Below are positions 22,970 through 32,746 of a DNA stretch of 64,000 nucleotides, in pieces; the stretch's first letter is position 1, and each line of letters starts with the position of its first letter. Both the position numbers and the translations under genes were made by a program. The notes beneath the pieces are model-generated. The model saw nothing but the letters and a program-made list of their open reading frames with translations, had not been told where the DNA came from and made no database searches. The DNA comes from Agrobacterium larrymoorei (lineage in GTDB: Bacteria > Pseudomonadota > Alphaproteobacteria > Rhizobiales > Rhizobiaceae), in the NCBI RefSeq assembly GCF_030819275.1, contig NZ_JAUTBL010000002.1:126501-190500 (forward strand), in the 5' to 3' direction.

Positions 22970-24280
22970 TCATGCGATGCGCTTGACGATGACAGGCGCT
23001 GCTACGCCGGGTGTTTCTGAGATCGTGTAGGCGTGCTGCACGGACTCGACGATGCGCTCGGCGTCGTCCAGGCTCGCAGCATGCACCAAAGCAATCGGCT
23101 CGCCGCCTTCCACCTTCGTACCAAGCGGCAGAATATCCGACAGGCCGACGCGATGATCGATCCGGTCGCTGGGATGACGACGACCGCCGCCAAGCTCGAC
23201 CACTGCCATACCGAGATCGCGGGCCTGGCAGGTCGCAAGCCAACCGCTCTTTGGCGCTGGCACCGGCACGATATGTGGTGCTGCTGTCAGATACTCCCTG
23301 GGACGGTCGATAAAATCTGCCGGCCCGCCAAGGGCGGAAACCATCTGCCCGAAGTGTTCCAGCGCACGACCAGAAGAAAGCGCCTCACGTGCCATTGCCT
23401 CTGCATCGGCAAGCGTCGCCGCTGCGCCGCCCTGCACCAGCATCTCAGAAGCGAAGGCGAGAACCAGCGTTTCAATGCGCGTTCCGCTTTTTTGGCCATG
23501 GAGAAAATCGAGGCAGTGGACAATCTCGAGCGTGTTGCCTGCCGCATCCGCCAAAGGCTCGTTCATGTCGGTGATCAGTGCGGAGGTTTTGACACCTGCG
23601 CCATTCGCCACCTGAACGAGGGCAGCGGCAAGCAGTTCCGCTTCTTCGGCGCTCAGCATGAAAGCGCCGCTGCCGAATTTGACATCGAGCACCAGCGTTT
23701 CTAGCCCAGCGGCCAGTTTCTTGGAGAGAATGGAGGCCGTGATCAGCGGAATGGAATCGACCGTCGCCGTGACGTCGCGGATGGCGTAGAGGCGCTTGTC
23801 GGCAGGCGCCAGATCGCCAGTCTGGCCGATAATGGCACAGCCGATCTCCTTGACCGTGCGACGAAACAAAGCCTCGTCCGGCATCACATCATAGCCCGGA
23901 ATGGCTTCCAACTTGTCCAGCGTCCCGCCGGTATGGCCAAGGCCTCGTCCTGATATCATCGGCACGGCGAGACCGCATGCGGCCACGATGGGCGCCAGCA
24001 TCAACGAGACATTATCACCGACACCGCCGGTCGAATGCTTGTCAGAGATCGGTTTGCCGATATCGGCCCAGGTCAGCACATCGCCGCTGTCGCGCATCGC
24101 AAGTGTCAGCGCCACCGTCTCCTCGCGCGTCATGCCGCGAAAGTACACCGCCATGGCGAAGGCCGCCGCCTGACCTTCGGAAATCGAACCGTCGGAGAGT
24201 GCCGCGATGAAGGCCGCAATATCGTTTGCGGCGAGCGTCTCGCCATCACGCTTGCGACGGATGATTTCCTGCGGAAGCAT
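22970..24280 (-). CDS. deoA: Thymidine phosphorylase
   Basis: A 436-residue enzyme that phosphorolyses thymidine and deoxyuridine to base and deoxyribose-1-phosphate. The glycosyltransferase family 3 signature is present: SDKHSTGGVGDNVSLML near residue 83, the RGLGHTGGTLDKLE segment and a C-terminal domain ending in HAYTISETPG. It starts six bases beyond deoC and is the last gene of the nucleoside operon. Deoxyribose-1-phosphate normally passes through phosphopentomutase (DeoB) to DeoC; no deoB is in the window. Confidence 0.95.
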   Translation of the reverse strand: MLPQEIIRRKRDGETLAANDIAAFIAALSDGSISEGQAAAFAMAVYFRGMTREETVALTLAMRDSGDVLTWADIGKPISDKHSTGGVGDNVSLMLAPIVAACGLAVPMISGRGLGHTGGTLDKLEAIPGYDVMPDEALFRRTVKEIGCAIIGQTGDLAPADKRLYAIRDVTATVDSIPLITASILSKKLAAGLETLVLDVKFGSGAFMLSAEEAELLAAALVQVANGAGVKTSALITDMNEPLADAAGNTLEIVHCLDFLHGQKSGTRIETLVLAFASEMLVQGGAAATLADAEAMAREALSSGRALEHFGQMVSALGGPADFIDRPREYLTAAPHIVPVPAPKSGWLATCQARDLGMAVVELGGGRRHPSDRIDHRVGLSDILPLGTKVEGGEPIALVHAASLDDAERIVESVQHAYTISETPGVAAPVIVKRIA

Positions 24281-24286
24281 GGGAGA

Positions 24287-25060
24287 TCAATATCCGCTGG
24301 CAGCTTTGGCAGGCTCTCCACCCGCCAGCACATTCAAGACGTCATCCAGCAGGCTGGAGGCGCCGAAGCGGAAGGTGGAGGGCATGGCCCAATTGGGCTG
24401 CATGATGGTTTCCGCCAGCCGCAGGTACAGCGTCGCATCGGCCACTGTGCCGATCCCGCCGGCAGGCTTGAAGCCGACCTTCTTCCTGCTGTCGCGGATG
24501 ACCTGCAGCATGATGTCTGCTGCCTCCAGTGTGGCATTGACAGTCACCTTGCCGGTCGAAGTCTTGATAAAATCGGCCCCTTCGGCAATGGCGATTTCGC
24601 TGCCACGGCGGATCAGGGTCTTGTCCTTCAACTCGCCGGTTTCGAGGATGACCTTGAGCAGGATCGGCTCCGGGCAGGCCTTGCGAACCGCCGCCACCAT
24701 CTCCGCCACTGCGGCTTCATCGCCTGCGATGAATTTGCGATAGGGGATGACAAGGTCGATTTCGTCCGCGCCATCGTCGATGGCGCGTGTCGTCTCTGCG
24801 ACGACGGTCGCGACATCGAGATCGCCGGACGGGAAATTCACCACCGTGGCAATGCGGATGGAATGGTTGTTGCCGAAGGCGGCGCGCGCCTGAGCGACAA
24901 AACGCGGCCATATGCAGATGGCGGCTGTATTGCCGAACTGCGTGTGGGCTTTCTGGCAGAGGCTCGCGATCTGCTCCGGCGTGCAATCGTCTTTCAGATT
25001 GGTCAGGTCCAGCAAGGACAAGGCGAGGCTGGCTGCTTCGCGCGGGCGCTGAAGTTCCAT
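24287..25060 (-). CDS. deoC: Deoxyribose-phosphate aldolase
   Basis: A 257-residue class I aldolase that splits deoxyribose-5-phosphate into acetaldehyde and glyceraldehyde-3-phosphate. The Schiff-base Lys166 is in GADFIKTSTGK, and the second catalytic Lys lies in VGFKPAGGIG. LLKVILETGEL is the other active-site strand. The length is typical. It lies two bases from the purine nucleoside phosphorylase gene and six from deoA, so the three are tightly coupled. Confidence 0.95.
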   Translation of the reverse strand: MELQRPREAASLALSLLDLTNLKDDCTPEQIASLCQKAHTQFGNTAAICIWPRFVAQARAAFGNNHSIRIATVVNFPSGDLDVATVVAETTRAIDDGADEIDLVIPYRKFIAGDEAAVAEMVAAVRKACPEPILLKVILETGELKDKTLIRRGSEIAIAEGADFIKTSTGKVTVNATLEAADIMLQVIRDSRKKVGFKPAGGIGTVADATLYLRLAETIMQPNWAMPSTFRFGASSLLDDVLNVLAGGEPAKAASGY

Positions 25061-25062
25061 GC

Positions 25063-25863
25063 TCAGTTTCCTCCCGAAATCATTTCCGTTAAAACAGCGG
25101 CAAGACGTTTGCCACCGATCGGAGCCATATCCTTGGTCTCGTCATGGCTCAGTTCGGCGCCGGTCATTCCGGCGCCGTAATTGGTAATAACGGAAGTAGC
25201 GGCAACGCGCATCCCGAAAAAGCGCGCAAGGATCACTTCCGGTACGGTGGACATGCCCACAGCATCGGCGCCGAGCGTTCGCGCCATGCGGATTTCAGCG
25301 GGCGTTTCGAAGCTTGGGCCGGAAAACCACATATAGACGCCGGAAAACAGCGGGACGGTTGCACGGATGGCCGCATTGCGCATGGCAAGCGTCAAATCCG
25401 CATCGTAAGCGCTGGTCATGCCGACGAAGCGCTTGTCGCTCTCCTCGCCGATCAGCGGGTTCATGCCCGAATAGTTGATGTGATCGGTAATCTGCATCAC
25501 CGAGCCGGGCGGCATATCCTGGCGAACCGAGCCCGCCGAGTTGGTGAGTATCAGGGATTGGACACCGATACCGGCCAGCGCCTCGATCGCCGGACGCATG
25601 GCGGATGCATCGCCCTTTTCGTAGTAATGAACACGGCCGGACAGCATGATGACCGGCTGGCCGCCGAGATAACCGGCCACCACTTCACCAGCATGTCCTG
25701 AGACAGCACTTTCCGGAAAGCCTGGTATATCCGAATAGGGAATGCGGATCGGGTCCACGACCTCATCCACGAGGACGCCGAGGCCGGAGCCGAGCACGAT
25801 GGCTGTGCGGGGAACAAGCCCATTCAGCCGTTCCACCAAAACATCGATGATCGCGTGATCCAT
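25063..25863 (-). CDS. Purine-nucleoside phosphorylase (trimeric type)
   Basis: A 266-residue PNP of the trimeric PunA/XapA class. The phosphate loop is VLGSGLG near residue 19, with the GHAGEVVAGYLGG segment and the family signature LTNSAGSVRQDMPPG. It phosphorolyses inosine and guanosine (and deoxy forms) to the base and (deoxy)ribose-1-phosphate. It stops two bases before deoC and is preceded by cdd with one base between. Trimeric enzymes usually do not accept adenosine, which fits a separate adenosine kinase elsewhere in the window. Confidence 0.93.
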   Translation of the reverse strand: MDHAIIDVLVERLNGLVPRTAIVLGSGLGVLVDEVVDPIRIPYSDIPGFPESAVSGHAGEVVAGYLGGQPVIMLSGRVHYYEKGDASAMRPAIEALAGIGVQSLILTNSAGSVRQDMPPGSVMQITDHINYSGMNPLIGEESDKRFVGMTSAYDADLTLAMRNAAIRATVPLFSGVYMWFSGPSFETPAEIRMARTLGADAVGMSTVPEVILARFFGMRVAATSVITNYGAGMTGAELSHDETKDMAPIGGKRLAAVLTEMISGGN

Positions 25864-25864
25864 T

Positions 25865-26266
25865 TTACAACTCGGTCTTGAAGCTGAAGGGCAGAAGCTC
25901 GTCCATGGTCATGACCTTCTGCACACCGGTCTCGTCGCAGAGATAGACCTTGGTTTCGGGCGTGGCGAACTCAGCAATCTTCTGACGGCAGCCACCGCAA
26001 GGCGGGCAGAGCGCCAGCTTTTCCGCAATGACGGCGATCTCCTTGATCTCTCTCGCACCACCCATCACCATGGCGCTGATGGCGGATGGCTCCGCGCACC
26101 AGCCCTGCGGGAAGGACAGGTTCTCGATATTGGCGCCCTTATACACCTTGCCGTCTTCGGCACGGATGGCAGCCCCTACCGGAAACTTGGAATAGGGCGC
26201 ATGGGCAAAACCCATGGCCTCACGGGCGGCTTCGAAGAGCGCGTGGGTCGTCTGTTCGTTCAGCAT
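25865..26266 (-). CDS. cdd: Cytidine deaminase
   Basis: A 133-residue homotetrameric-type cytidine deaminase that converts (deoxy)cytidine to (deoxy)uridine. The active-site motifs are intact: CAE at 57-59 supplies a zinc Cys and the catalytic Glu, and PPCGGCRQ supplies Cys90 and Cys93. YSKFPVGAA near residue 25 is the substrate-binding strand. It sits directly after the permease genes and ahead of the phosphorylases, linking uptake to catabolism. Confidence 0.95.
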   Translation of the reverse strand: MLNEQTTHALFEAAREAMGFAHAPYSKFPVGAAIRAEDGKVYKGANIENLSFPQGWCAEPSAISAMVMGGAREIKEIAVIAEKLALCPPCGGCRQKIAEFATPETKVYLCDETGVQKVMTMDELLPFSFKTEL

Positions 26267-26269
26267 CGA

Positions 26270-27241
26270 TCAACGCTCCTTGGAGTAGGCAACGCCACCA
26301 GCTTTCGGCGGCTTGGCGACGCCGATGAAACCGGCGAGCAGAATGCAGGTGAGGATATAGGGCAGTGCCTGGAAGATCTGCACCGGCACTTCGCCAATGC
26401 CGGGGATCGCCTTGCCCTGCATGAAGTTTGCCATCGCATCGAGGAAGCCGAACAGCAGGCAGGCAAACATGACCGGGACTGGTTTCCACTTGGCGAAAAT
26501 CAGAGCGGCGAGCGCGATATAGCCCTTGCCGGCAGACATGTTGGCGATGAAGGCAGCCGATTGCGCGACAGCAAGATAGGTACCGGCAAAACCGCACAGG
26601 AAACCGGCGACGATGACGGCGCGGAAGCGCATCCATGCTACCGAAATACCAGCCGTATCCACGGCACCGGGGTTCTCACCGACAGCGCGGAGACGAAGGC
26701 CAAAGCGCGTGCGGTAAAGCACCCACCAGGAAATCGGCACCGCCAGGAAGGCGAGATAGGTCAGGATGTTGTTGCCGGAAATGACATTGGCGTAGAGAGG
26801 GCCGATGAAGGGCACCTCGCGCATCATGTCGGCACCCGGCAGAATGATCGGCGTGAAGCGGCCTTCGCCGGTGATCTGCGGCGTGCGTCCGCCCTGGCCG
26901 AACCAGGCCTGCCCGAGAACGACGGTGAGACCGGCGGCGACGAAGTTAAGGGCCACACCGGAAACGATCTGGTTGCCGCGATTGGTGATGACGGCAAAGC
27001 CATGCACCAGCGAGAAGAAGATCGAGATACCGACACCGGCAGCAAGACCTGCCCACGGATCCTTTGTGAGATAAGCAACGCAGGCGGATGCGAAGGCGGC
27101 CGCCAGCATCTTGCCTTCGAGGCCGATATCGAAGACGCCAGCGCGTTCGGAAAACAGCCCCGCAAGGGCGGTGAATAGAAGCGGAATGGTCAGGCGGACG
27201 GTCGAACCGAGAATGCTGACCAGCATGTCGAAGGTTTCCAT
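26270..27241 (-). CDS. Nucleoside ABC transporter permease (second subunit)
   Basis: A 323-residue inner-membrane permease of the branched-chain amino acid/ribose (BPD_transp_2) family with about eight to ten helices. The start region RLTIPLLFTALAGLFSERAGVFDIGLEGKM is characteristic of the permease paired with BMP-type binding proteins. The cytoplasmic loop FGLRLRAVGENPGAV is the EAA-like coupling segment. It is four bases downstream of the first permease and three upstream of cdd. With the neighbours it forms a nucleoside importer. Confidence 0.92.
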   Translation of the reverse strand: METFDMLVSILGSTVRLTIPLLFTALAGLFSERAGVFDIGLEGKMLAAAFASACVAYLTKDPWAGLAAGVGISIFFSLVHGFAVITNRGNQIVSGVALNFVAAGLTVVLGQAWFGQGGRTPQITGEGRFTPIILPGADMMREVPFIGPLYANVISGNNILTYLAFLAVPISWWVLYRTRFGLRLRAVGENPGAVDTAGISVAWMRFRAVIVAGFLCGFAGTYLAVAQSAAFIANMSAGKGYIALAALIFAKWKPVPVMFACLLFGFLDAMANFMQGKAIPGIGEVPVQIFQALPYILTCILLAGFIGVAKPPKAGGVAYSKER

Positions 27242-27245
27242 AGCC

Positions 27246-28349
27246 TTACCTCTTCACGAAAGTCTGGTAGATGCGCACAAGCGCGGGGCGATACATATAT
27301 TCAAGGGCACCGGCAAACAGGATCACCAGACCCTGGATCACGACGATCATCTCGCGGGTGATATTGGGCATTTCGAACGAGAGATCCGCGCCACCCTGAT
27401 AAAGAATGCCGAAAAGCAGCGCCGCAAAGACGATGCCGAGCGGATGGCTTCTTCCCATCAGCGAGACGGCAATCCCGACGAAACCGGCACCGGCCACGAA
27501 CTCCACCTGAAGACGGGCTGACGCGCCCATCACAGGGTTCAGCGCCATCATACCGGCGAGACCACCGGAAATCAGCATCGCGATGATGACGGTGCGTGAA
27601 TAGGGAATGCCCGCATAGACGGCGGCCGAAGGGCTGATGCCCAGCGTGCGCATTTCATAGCCAAGCTTGGTGCGCCAGATCAGCACCCACACCAGAAACG
27701 CCATGACGAGCGCGATGATGAAGGACACGTTGAAAGGGGCAGGGCCAAGCTTCAGGCCGAACAGTGCCATCAACCAGTCGAGCTTCGGCAATTGGCCGCC
27801 CGGCAGGAAGGTGCGCGTTTCAGGCGCCATCTTGCCAGGAACGATCAGCACGTTGACGAGGAGATAGACCATCAACGCCGCGGCAATGAAATTGAACATG
27901 ATGGTGGTGATGACCACATGGCTTCCGCGTTTGGCCTGTAGCCAGCCGGGAATGAAGGCCCATGCAGCACCGAAGACGGCCGCACCGATCACGGCGAAGG
28001 GCATCGTCACATACCAGGGCACATAGCGGTCCAGCGCGAGTGCCACAAGTGCCGCACCCAGGCCGCCAATATAGGCCTGGCCTTCCGAGCCGATATTGAA
28101 AAGTCCGGCATGGAAGGCGACGGCGACGGAAAGCCCGGTGAAGATGAAGCTCGTCGTATAGAAGAGCGTGAAGCCGATCGCGTCACCTCGGCCAAGGGCG
28201 CCTTCGATCAAAAGGCGAAGTGCTGCGAAAGGATCTTCGCCGATCGACCAGACGACAAGGCCGGAGATGAAGAAGGCCGTCAGGATGTTCAGAAACGGCA
28301 GAAGGCCGTAGGTCATCCAACCGGGAAGGGGAACGGAAGCTGTACTCAT
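27246..28349 (-). CDS. Nucleoside ABC transporter permease (first subunit)
   Basis: A 367-residue permease with about ten hydrophobic helices, longer than its partner by an N-terminal extension. The motif AGLFNIGSEGQAYIGGLGAA is diagnostic of the BMP-associated permease family. The coupling loop LGYEMRTLGISPSAAVYAG contacts the ATPase. It follows the ATPase gene by 12 bases and overlaps no other gene. The two permeases are expected to form a heterodimeric channel. Confidence 0.92.
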   Translation of the reverse strand: MSTASVPLPGWMTYGLLPFLNILTAFFISGLVVWSIGEDPFAALRLLIEGALGRGDAIGFTLFYTTSFIFTGLSVAVAFHAGLFNIGSEGQAYIGGLGAALVALALDRYVPWYVTMPFAVIGAAVFGAAWAFIPGWLQAKRGSHVVITTIMFNFIAAALMVYLLVNVLIVPGKMAPETRTFLPGGQLPKLDWLMALFGLKLGPAPFNVSFIIALVMAFLVWVLIWRTKLGYEMRTLGISPSAAVYAGIPYSRTVIIAMLISGGLAGMMALNPVMGASARLQVEFVAGAGFVGIAVSLMGRSHPLGIVFAALLFGILYQGGADLSFEMPNITREMIVVIQGLVILFAGALEYMYRPALVRIYQTFVKR

Positions 28350-28361
28350 ATGTGTGTGGCC

Positions 28362-29873
28362 TTATGCGGCAATGCCGGCCATCATCAGGCCCAGCGTCTG
28401 TTCTTCGGCTTCCGCCGTCTTTTCTCCAACCACTCGACCCGCGAACATCACCAGAATGCGGTCCGAGAGCGAGCGGATTTCATCCAGTTCAACGGAGACC
28501 AGCAGAATAGCCTTGCCCGCATCCCGCATTTCGATGATGCGGCGATGAATGAATTCGATCGCACCGATATCGACACCGCGCGTTGGCTGGCCGATGATCA
28601 GCATGCTCGGATCGCGCTCGATCTCGCGTGCAACGACGATCTTCTGCTGGTTGCCACCGGAGAAATTGGCGGTCTTCAACCGGGCATTCGGTGGGCGGAT
28701 GTCGTATTTCTCGATTTTCTCGGCAGCGTCCTTGCGGATTGCTTCCGGATCGAGAAACGGACCTTTTCCGTAACGCTCGTCCCGATGATAGCCGAGAATG
28801 GAGTTCTCATACTCTTCGAATTTCAAAACCAGGCCCATATGGTGCCGGTCTTCCGGGATGTGCGCCAGACCGAGCTGGCGCAAGATGGCCGGGTCAACCT
28901 TGTCCACCTGCTTACCATTGATCAGGATTTCGCCGGAATGGGGTTTGCGGATACCGGCAATGGCTTCCAGAAGTTCGGACTGACCATTTCCGGCAACCCC
29001 CGCCATGCCGACGATTTCGCCTGCGCGCACATCGAAGGACACATTGTCCACCATGGTCACGCCACGGCTGTCCTTCACCGTCAGGTTACGAACCGAGAAG
29101 AGAACCTCGCCCGGCTTGGCTTCGCCTTTTTCCACCCGCAGTAGAACGCAGCGACCGACCATCAGCTCGGCCAGTTCCTCGACCGTCGTCTCGGAGGTCT
29201 TGCGCGTCGCCACCATCTCGCCGCGGCGCATGACGGATACCTCGTCGGTGATCGCCATGATTTCGCGCAGCTTGTGGGTGATGAGGATGACCGTCTTGCC
29301 CTGGTCGCGCAACACGCTCAGAATCTTGAACAGGTGATCGGCTTCGGCAGGCGTCAAAACGCCGGTCGGCTCGTCGAGGATCAGGATTTCCGCGCCGCGA
29401 TACATGGCCTTCAAGATTTCCACGCGCTGCTGCAGTCCGACCGGCAGATCCTCGATGATCGCATCCGGGTTGACCTCGAGGCCATACTCATCCTCAAGGC
29501 GCTTCAGTTCCTTGCGGGTGGCCGCCGTGCCCTTGGCCAGAAGCGCGCCGCCTTCCGCGCCGAGCATGACATTTTCCAGCACGGAAAAATTTTCGACCAG
29601 CATGAAGTGCTGGTGCACCATGCCGATACCGGCGTCGATGGCCGCCTGGCTGTCCTTGATGGCAACGGGCTTGCCATTGACGCGGATTTCACCGGCGTCG
29701 GCCTGGTAGAACCCGTAAAGGATCGACATCAATGTCGACTTGCCGGCACCATTTTCCCCGATGATGCCGTGGATCGTCCCCTTGGTGACGGTCAGATTGA
29801 TATTTTTATTGGCGTGAACGGCACCGAATGACTTGTCGATACCCACGAGCTCGATTGCAGGGTTCATACTCAA
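28362..29873 (-). CDS. Nucleoside ABC transporter ATP-binding protein (two ABC domains)
   Basis: A 503-residue tandem ATPase of the sugar/nucleoside importer class. Domain 1 has Walker [10 protein letters not shown], signature VGLQQRVEI and Walker [12 protein letters not shown]. Domain 2 has a degenerate Walker A (GVAGNGQSE), signature [13 protein letters not shown] and Walker [11 protein letters not shown], where Gln replaces Asp-Glu. One competent and one degenerate site is usual in this class. A stem-loop separates it from the upstream binding-protein gene, which probably lowers its expression relative to that protein. Confidence 0.94.
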   Translation of the reverse strand: MSMNPAIELVGIDKSFGAVHANKNINLTVTKGTIHGIIGENGAGKSTLMSILYGFYQADAGEIRVNGKPVAIKDSQAAIDAGIGMVHQHFMLVENFSVLENVMLGAEGGALLAKGTAATRKELKRLEDEYGLEVNPDAIIEDLPVGLQQRVEILKAMYRGAEILILDEPTGVLTPAEADHLFKILSVLRDQGKTVILITHKLREIMAITDEVSVMRRGEMVATRKTSETTVEELAELMVGRCVLLRVEKGEAKPGEVLFSVRNLTVKDSRGVTMVDNVSFDVRAGEIVGMAGVAGNGQSELLEAIAGIRKPHSGEILINGKQVDKVDPAILRQLGLAHIPEDRHHMGLVLKFEEYENSILGYHRDERYGKGPFLDPEAIRKDAAEKIEKYDIRPPNARLKTANFSGGNQQKIVVAREIERDPSMLIIGQPTRGVDIGAIEFIHRRIIEMRDAGKAILLVSVELDEIRSLSDRILVMFAGRVVGEKTAEAEEQTLGLMMAGIAA

Positions 29874-29901
29874 ACCAAAACCTTTCCGAAGGCTGGATAT
29901 G

Positions 29902-29934
29902 AAAAGGGCGCAAGATGAAAAACATCATGCGCCC
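29902..29934 (-). terminator. Intra-operon terminator/attenuator after the binding-protein gene
   Basis: On the minus strand GGGCGCATGATG pairs with CATCTTGCGCCC (one mismatch) around five T residues, followed by TTTTC. It lies between the substrate-binding protein and the ATPase. Partial termination here would give the usual excess of binding protein over transporter. Confidence 0.65.
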
Positions 29935-29949
29935 CAGTCAAATATCATA

Positions 29950-30942
29950 TCATTTCGGGCAGGAATTATCCGACATGTAGTCGTGAACCTTGACGGCGCC
30001 GGAGATGATGTCGGCCTTTGCCTTGTCAGCCGCAGCTGCCATTTCAGGCGTGATCAGAGCCTTGTTGTTGTCGTCGACAGCGTAACCGACGCCATCTTCC
30101 TTGACGCCGAGCGCGTTGATGCCTGCGGTGAACTTGTCGTCCTTGACGTCCTTGAACGCGTTATAGACGGCGAGATCGACGCGCTTGACCATCGAGGTCA
30201 GAACGGAGCCCGGATGCAGATGGTTCTGGTTGGAGTCGACGCCGATCGAGTACTTCTTGTTGTCGGCTGCCGTCTGAAGCACGCCGAGACCCGTTGCACC
30301 GGCTGCCGCGTAGATCACGTCCGCGCCCTGGTCGATCTGGTTCTTGGTCAGCTCACCGCCGCGCACGGGGTCGTTCCAGGCAGCACCGGTCGTGCCGGTC
30401 ATGTTCTGGAAGACTTCGATCTTGTCATTGGCAGCCTTGGCGCCCTGGGCGTAACCGCATGCGAACTTGCGGATCAGCGGAATGTCCATGCCGCCGATGA
30501 AGCCGACCTTGCCGGTCTTGGAAGCCATGCCGGCAAGAAGACCGACGAGGTAGGAGCCTTCTTCTTCCTTATAGACGACCGAGCGCACATTCGGCAGGTC
30601 AACCACGGAATCGACGATCACGAACTTGGTATCGGGAAATTCTTTGGCCACTTTCTCCATGGCGGAGGACCAGGCAAAGGACACTGCAACCACCGGATTG
30701 AAGCCGCGGCTTGCGAAGTTGCGGATCGCCTGTTCACCCTGCGTGTCGCTGGTGGGCTCGAAATCGCGGAACTCGATACCAGTCTCGGTCTTGAACTTCT
30801 CAGCGCCCGTTGCAGCAGCTTCGTTGAACGACTTGTCGAACTTGCCGCCGGTTCCGTAGACCAGTGCAGGCTTGATGTCCGCAGCCAAAGCGGAAGCCGA
30901 CATCGCAGCAAGCGCGAAAAGCGTCAGAAGGGATTTTTTCAT
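29950..30942 (-). CDS. BMP family nucleoside-binding protein of an ABC transporter
   Basis: A 330-residue periplasmic binding protein with a clear Sec signal peptide, MKKSLLTLFALAAMSASALA, cleaved before ADIKPA. No lipobox is present, so it is soluble, unlike the lipoproteins of Gram-positive relatives. The BMP/PnrA domain signatures include GKFDKSFNEAA near residue 33 and the YAAAGATGLGVLQTA segment. Relatives bind purine nucleosides or other nucleosides. It is the first gene of the eight-gene operon, and the context (cdd, PNP, deoC, deoA) strongly supports nucleoside as ligand. Confidence 0.93.
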   Translation of the reverse strand: MKKSLLTLFALAAMSASALAADIKPALVYGTGGKFDKSFNEAAATGAEKFKTETGIEFRDFEPTSDTQGEQAIRNFASRGFNPVVAVSFAWSSAMEKVAKEFPDTKFVIVDSVVDLPNVRSVVYKEEEGSYLVGLLAGMASKTGKVGFIGGMDIPLIRKFACGYAQGAKAANDKIEVFQNMTGTTGAAWNDPVRGGELTKNQIDQGADVIYAAAGATGLGVLQTAADNKKYSIGVDSNQNHLHPGSVLTSMVKRVDLAVYNAFKDVKDDKFTAGINALGVKEDGVGYAVDDNNKALITPEMAAAADKAKADIISGAVKVHDYMSDNSCPK

Positions 30943-31156
30943 TTTGCAGCCCTGTTGTTGCAGTTTAATTTTATAAAAAGGGTCCTCCCGCAAGCCCGTT
31001 AAACCGGACATGTTCTGCGGAAAAGCCAGCCTTATGGCTGTGCATGAGGATTATCCTTGCACGGCTGCGAGAAAAATTCATCCGTTTTTTTTGCCCGGTG
31101 GAAAACCTGCTTTCTGATTGTTTTTTAATCTCTTCTACCGGGCAATTGCCATGCAA

Positions 31157-31807
31157 CTAGGCAATATTGCAGGTCACTCCGGTACCCCTCAACCCGCAAT
31201 AGCCACCCGGGTTCTTGGCGAGATATTGCTGGTGGTAGTCCTCGGCATAATAGAAGATATCGAGCGGCTCGATCTCGGTTGTGATCTTCGGACGATGACC
31301 GGCTGATGCCAATGCTTGCTGGAATGCGTCGCGGGCCGCCTTTGCTTCGGCAAGCTGCTCGTCATTCGTCGTATAGATCACCGATCGATAGGTCGTGCCG
31401 ACATCGTTACCCTGTCGCATACCCTGTGTCGGGTCATGTTCTTCAAAAAAGATTTTCAGCAGTTGAGCCAACGTAACCTGGGATGGGTCGTAGACGACCT
31501 TGACCACCTCGGCATGGCCGGTCAGCCCTGTCGTGGTTTCCTGATAGCGCGGGTTGCGGGTCATTCCACCGGAATAACCGACGGCGGTGACGTAGACGCC
31601 AGGCGTCTTCCAGAACAACCGTTCGGCACCCCAGAAGCAGCCCATTCCGAGATAGATCGTCTCAAGGCCGTCGGGGTAGGGTCCCTTCAAACTTCTGCCA
31701 TTGACGAAATGGTGTTCCGGCACAGTCACCGCCTCATCGCGTCCGGGGATCGCTGTCTCGGCGGTCGGCATCACTGTCTTCTTTGAAAGAGTATCGAATC
31801 CAAACAT
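31157..31807 (-). CDS. msrA: Peptide methionine (S)-S-oxide reductase
   Basis: A 216-residue MsrA that repairs oxidised methionine in proteins. The catalytic Cys57 is in [14 protein letters not shown], the substrate pocket includes GYSGG and HAEVV, and recycling cysteines occur in [13 protein letters not shown] at the C-terminus. The chosen ATG has GCAGGGAGACTGC upstream and yields [10 protein letters not shown]; longer open sequence upstream is not coding. The extended N-terminus before the core is usual for rhizobial MsrA. It stands alone next to a small membrane protein gene. Confidence 0.95.
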   Translation of the reverse strand: MFGFDTLSKKTVMPTAETAIPGRDEAVTVPEHHFVNGRSLKGPYPDGLETIYLGMGCFWGAERLFWKTPGVYVTAVGYSGGMTRNPRYQETTTGLTGHAEVVKVVYDPSQVTLAQLLKIFFEEHDPTQGMRQGNDVGTTYRSVIYTTNDEQLAEAKAARDAFQQALASAGHRPKITTEIEPLDIFYYAEDYHQQYLAKNPGGYCGLRGTGVTCNIA

Positions 31808-31871
31808 TGCAGTCTCCCTGCGGCGATCGGCGCCGCGCTCCGCTCTCATGCAGTGTGGGATGCCGGTATCG

Positions 31872-32189
31872 TCAGGCCGCAAAACGGCCGAGCGGTTTTG
31901 GCTTCCGATATCCTGCCATCCAGAAAAGCAGGGAAAGACCAAGAAGTACCGCGAAGGCAGGGACAGCATTCAAGCCGTTTTCGATCCAGCGCCACGCTTC
32001 CGGGTGAATATAGTGTGCCGTCACGCTTTCTGCCATGGCAAGCGAGGAAGGAAAAACTTCCGCCCAGCCTTCGCGAAAGCTCAACAGATCGACGGAGGAT
32101 GTGGAAACCGAGCGGATGGAATCGAAGACGCCGACAGCGATTGCGCAGAGAAGAAGCAGAAGGCTGAAAAACCGGAACAACGCTTTCAT
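31872..32189 (-). CDS. Small membrane protein of unknown function
   Basis: A 105-residue protein with two hydrophobic helices, about 4-26 ([20 protein letters not shown]) and about 78-96, joined by a Ser- and Glu-containing loop. The C-terminus is basic ([12 protein letters not shown]). No known domain was recognised. The ATG at 32189 is chosen over one six codons upstream. It lies upstream of msrA on the same strand, 64 bases away, and could share its transcript. Confidence 0.75.
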   Translation of the reverse strand: MKALFRFFSLLLLLCAIAVGVFDSIRSVSTSSVDLLSFREGWAEVFPSSLAMAESVTAHYIHPEAWRWIENGLNAVPAFAVLLGLSLLFWMAGYRKPKPLGRFAA

Positions 32190-32334
32190 GGCAGGACTCT
32201 CCGGCAATTTTTAAAAATGGGATAGCCGCTCAAGGCGACGTTCTTCTGGTTCTGGATAAAGTCCAAGGACACGCTTTGCAATCTCCTCATGAACAGGCTT
32301 TTCACAGACATTTTAAAAAACTGCCAGAATCGGG

Positions 32335-32362
32335 TTGATCGCCGCGAATTCATCGGTATATA
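32335..32362 (+). promoter_or_regulatory. Probable tRNA-Ser promoter
   Basis: TTGATC (32335-32340) and TATATA (32357-32362) are separated by 16 bases. A start near 32369 would give a short precursor leader of about 44 nt before the tRNA. Confidence 0.55.
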
Positions 32363-32412
32363 TCGCGCCGTTCCAGTGATTTGCATTTCCCAAACATGCA
32401 GATTGTAAAGAA

Positions 32413-32502
32413 GGACAGGTGGCCGAGTGGTTTAAGGCGCACGCCTGGAACGCGTGTGTGCGTGAAAGCGTACCGTGGGTTCGAATCCCACCCTGTCCGC
32501 CA
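32413..32502 (+). tRNA. tRNA-Ser (anticodon GGA)
   Basis: The acceptor stem GGACAGG pairs with CCTGTCC, followed by discriminator G and an encoded CCA. The D-arm starts TGGCCGAGTGG, the anticodon loop is CTGGAAC with GGA, and the T-arm is GTGGGTTCGAATCCCAC. The long variable arm (TGTGCGTGAAAGCGTACC region) is class II, as expected for serine. No integrated element is seen at its 3' end. Confidence 0.97.
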
Positions 32503-32746
32503 TTTCGCGCCGAGAATTTCCCATCATTTACACAGCCTTACGAAAGCATACTGCTTTGCAGCGCTGTTCCGATCGCGGTCTTGACCCATTTCAAAACAAT
32601 GATCTGGTGTTCTCCCCAAAATTAAAGTTTGTCCATATTACCAAAACTTAAGGTGATTTTGACGCGGGAAGGATGTTTCCTGATCTCGCAAGGTCTCAAC
32701 GGTACGGTGGTGTGTCGCGGCCTTCTCTCCAAGTCGGATCGCCCGC

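Noticed and set aside
32413..32746. Integration site or genomic island at tRNA-Ser
   Set aside because: No integrase, direct repeat of the tRNA 3' end or change in gene content follows; the RND genes downstream look native.
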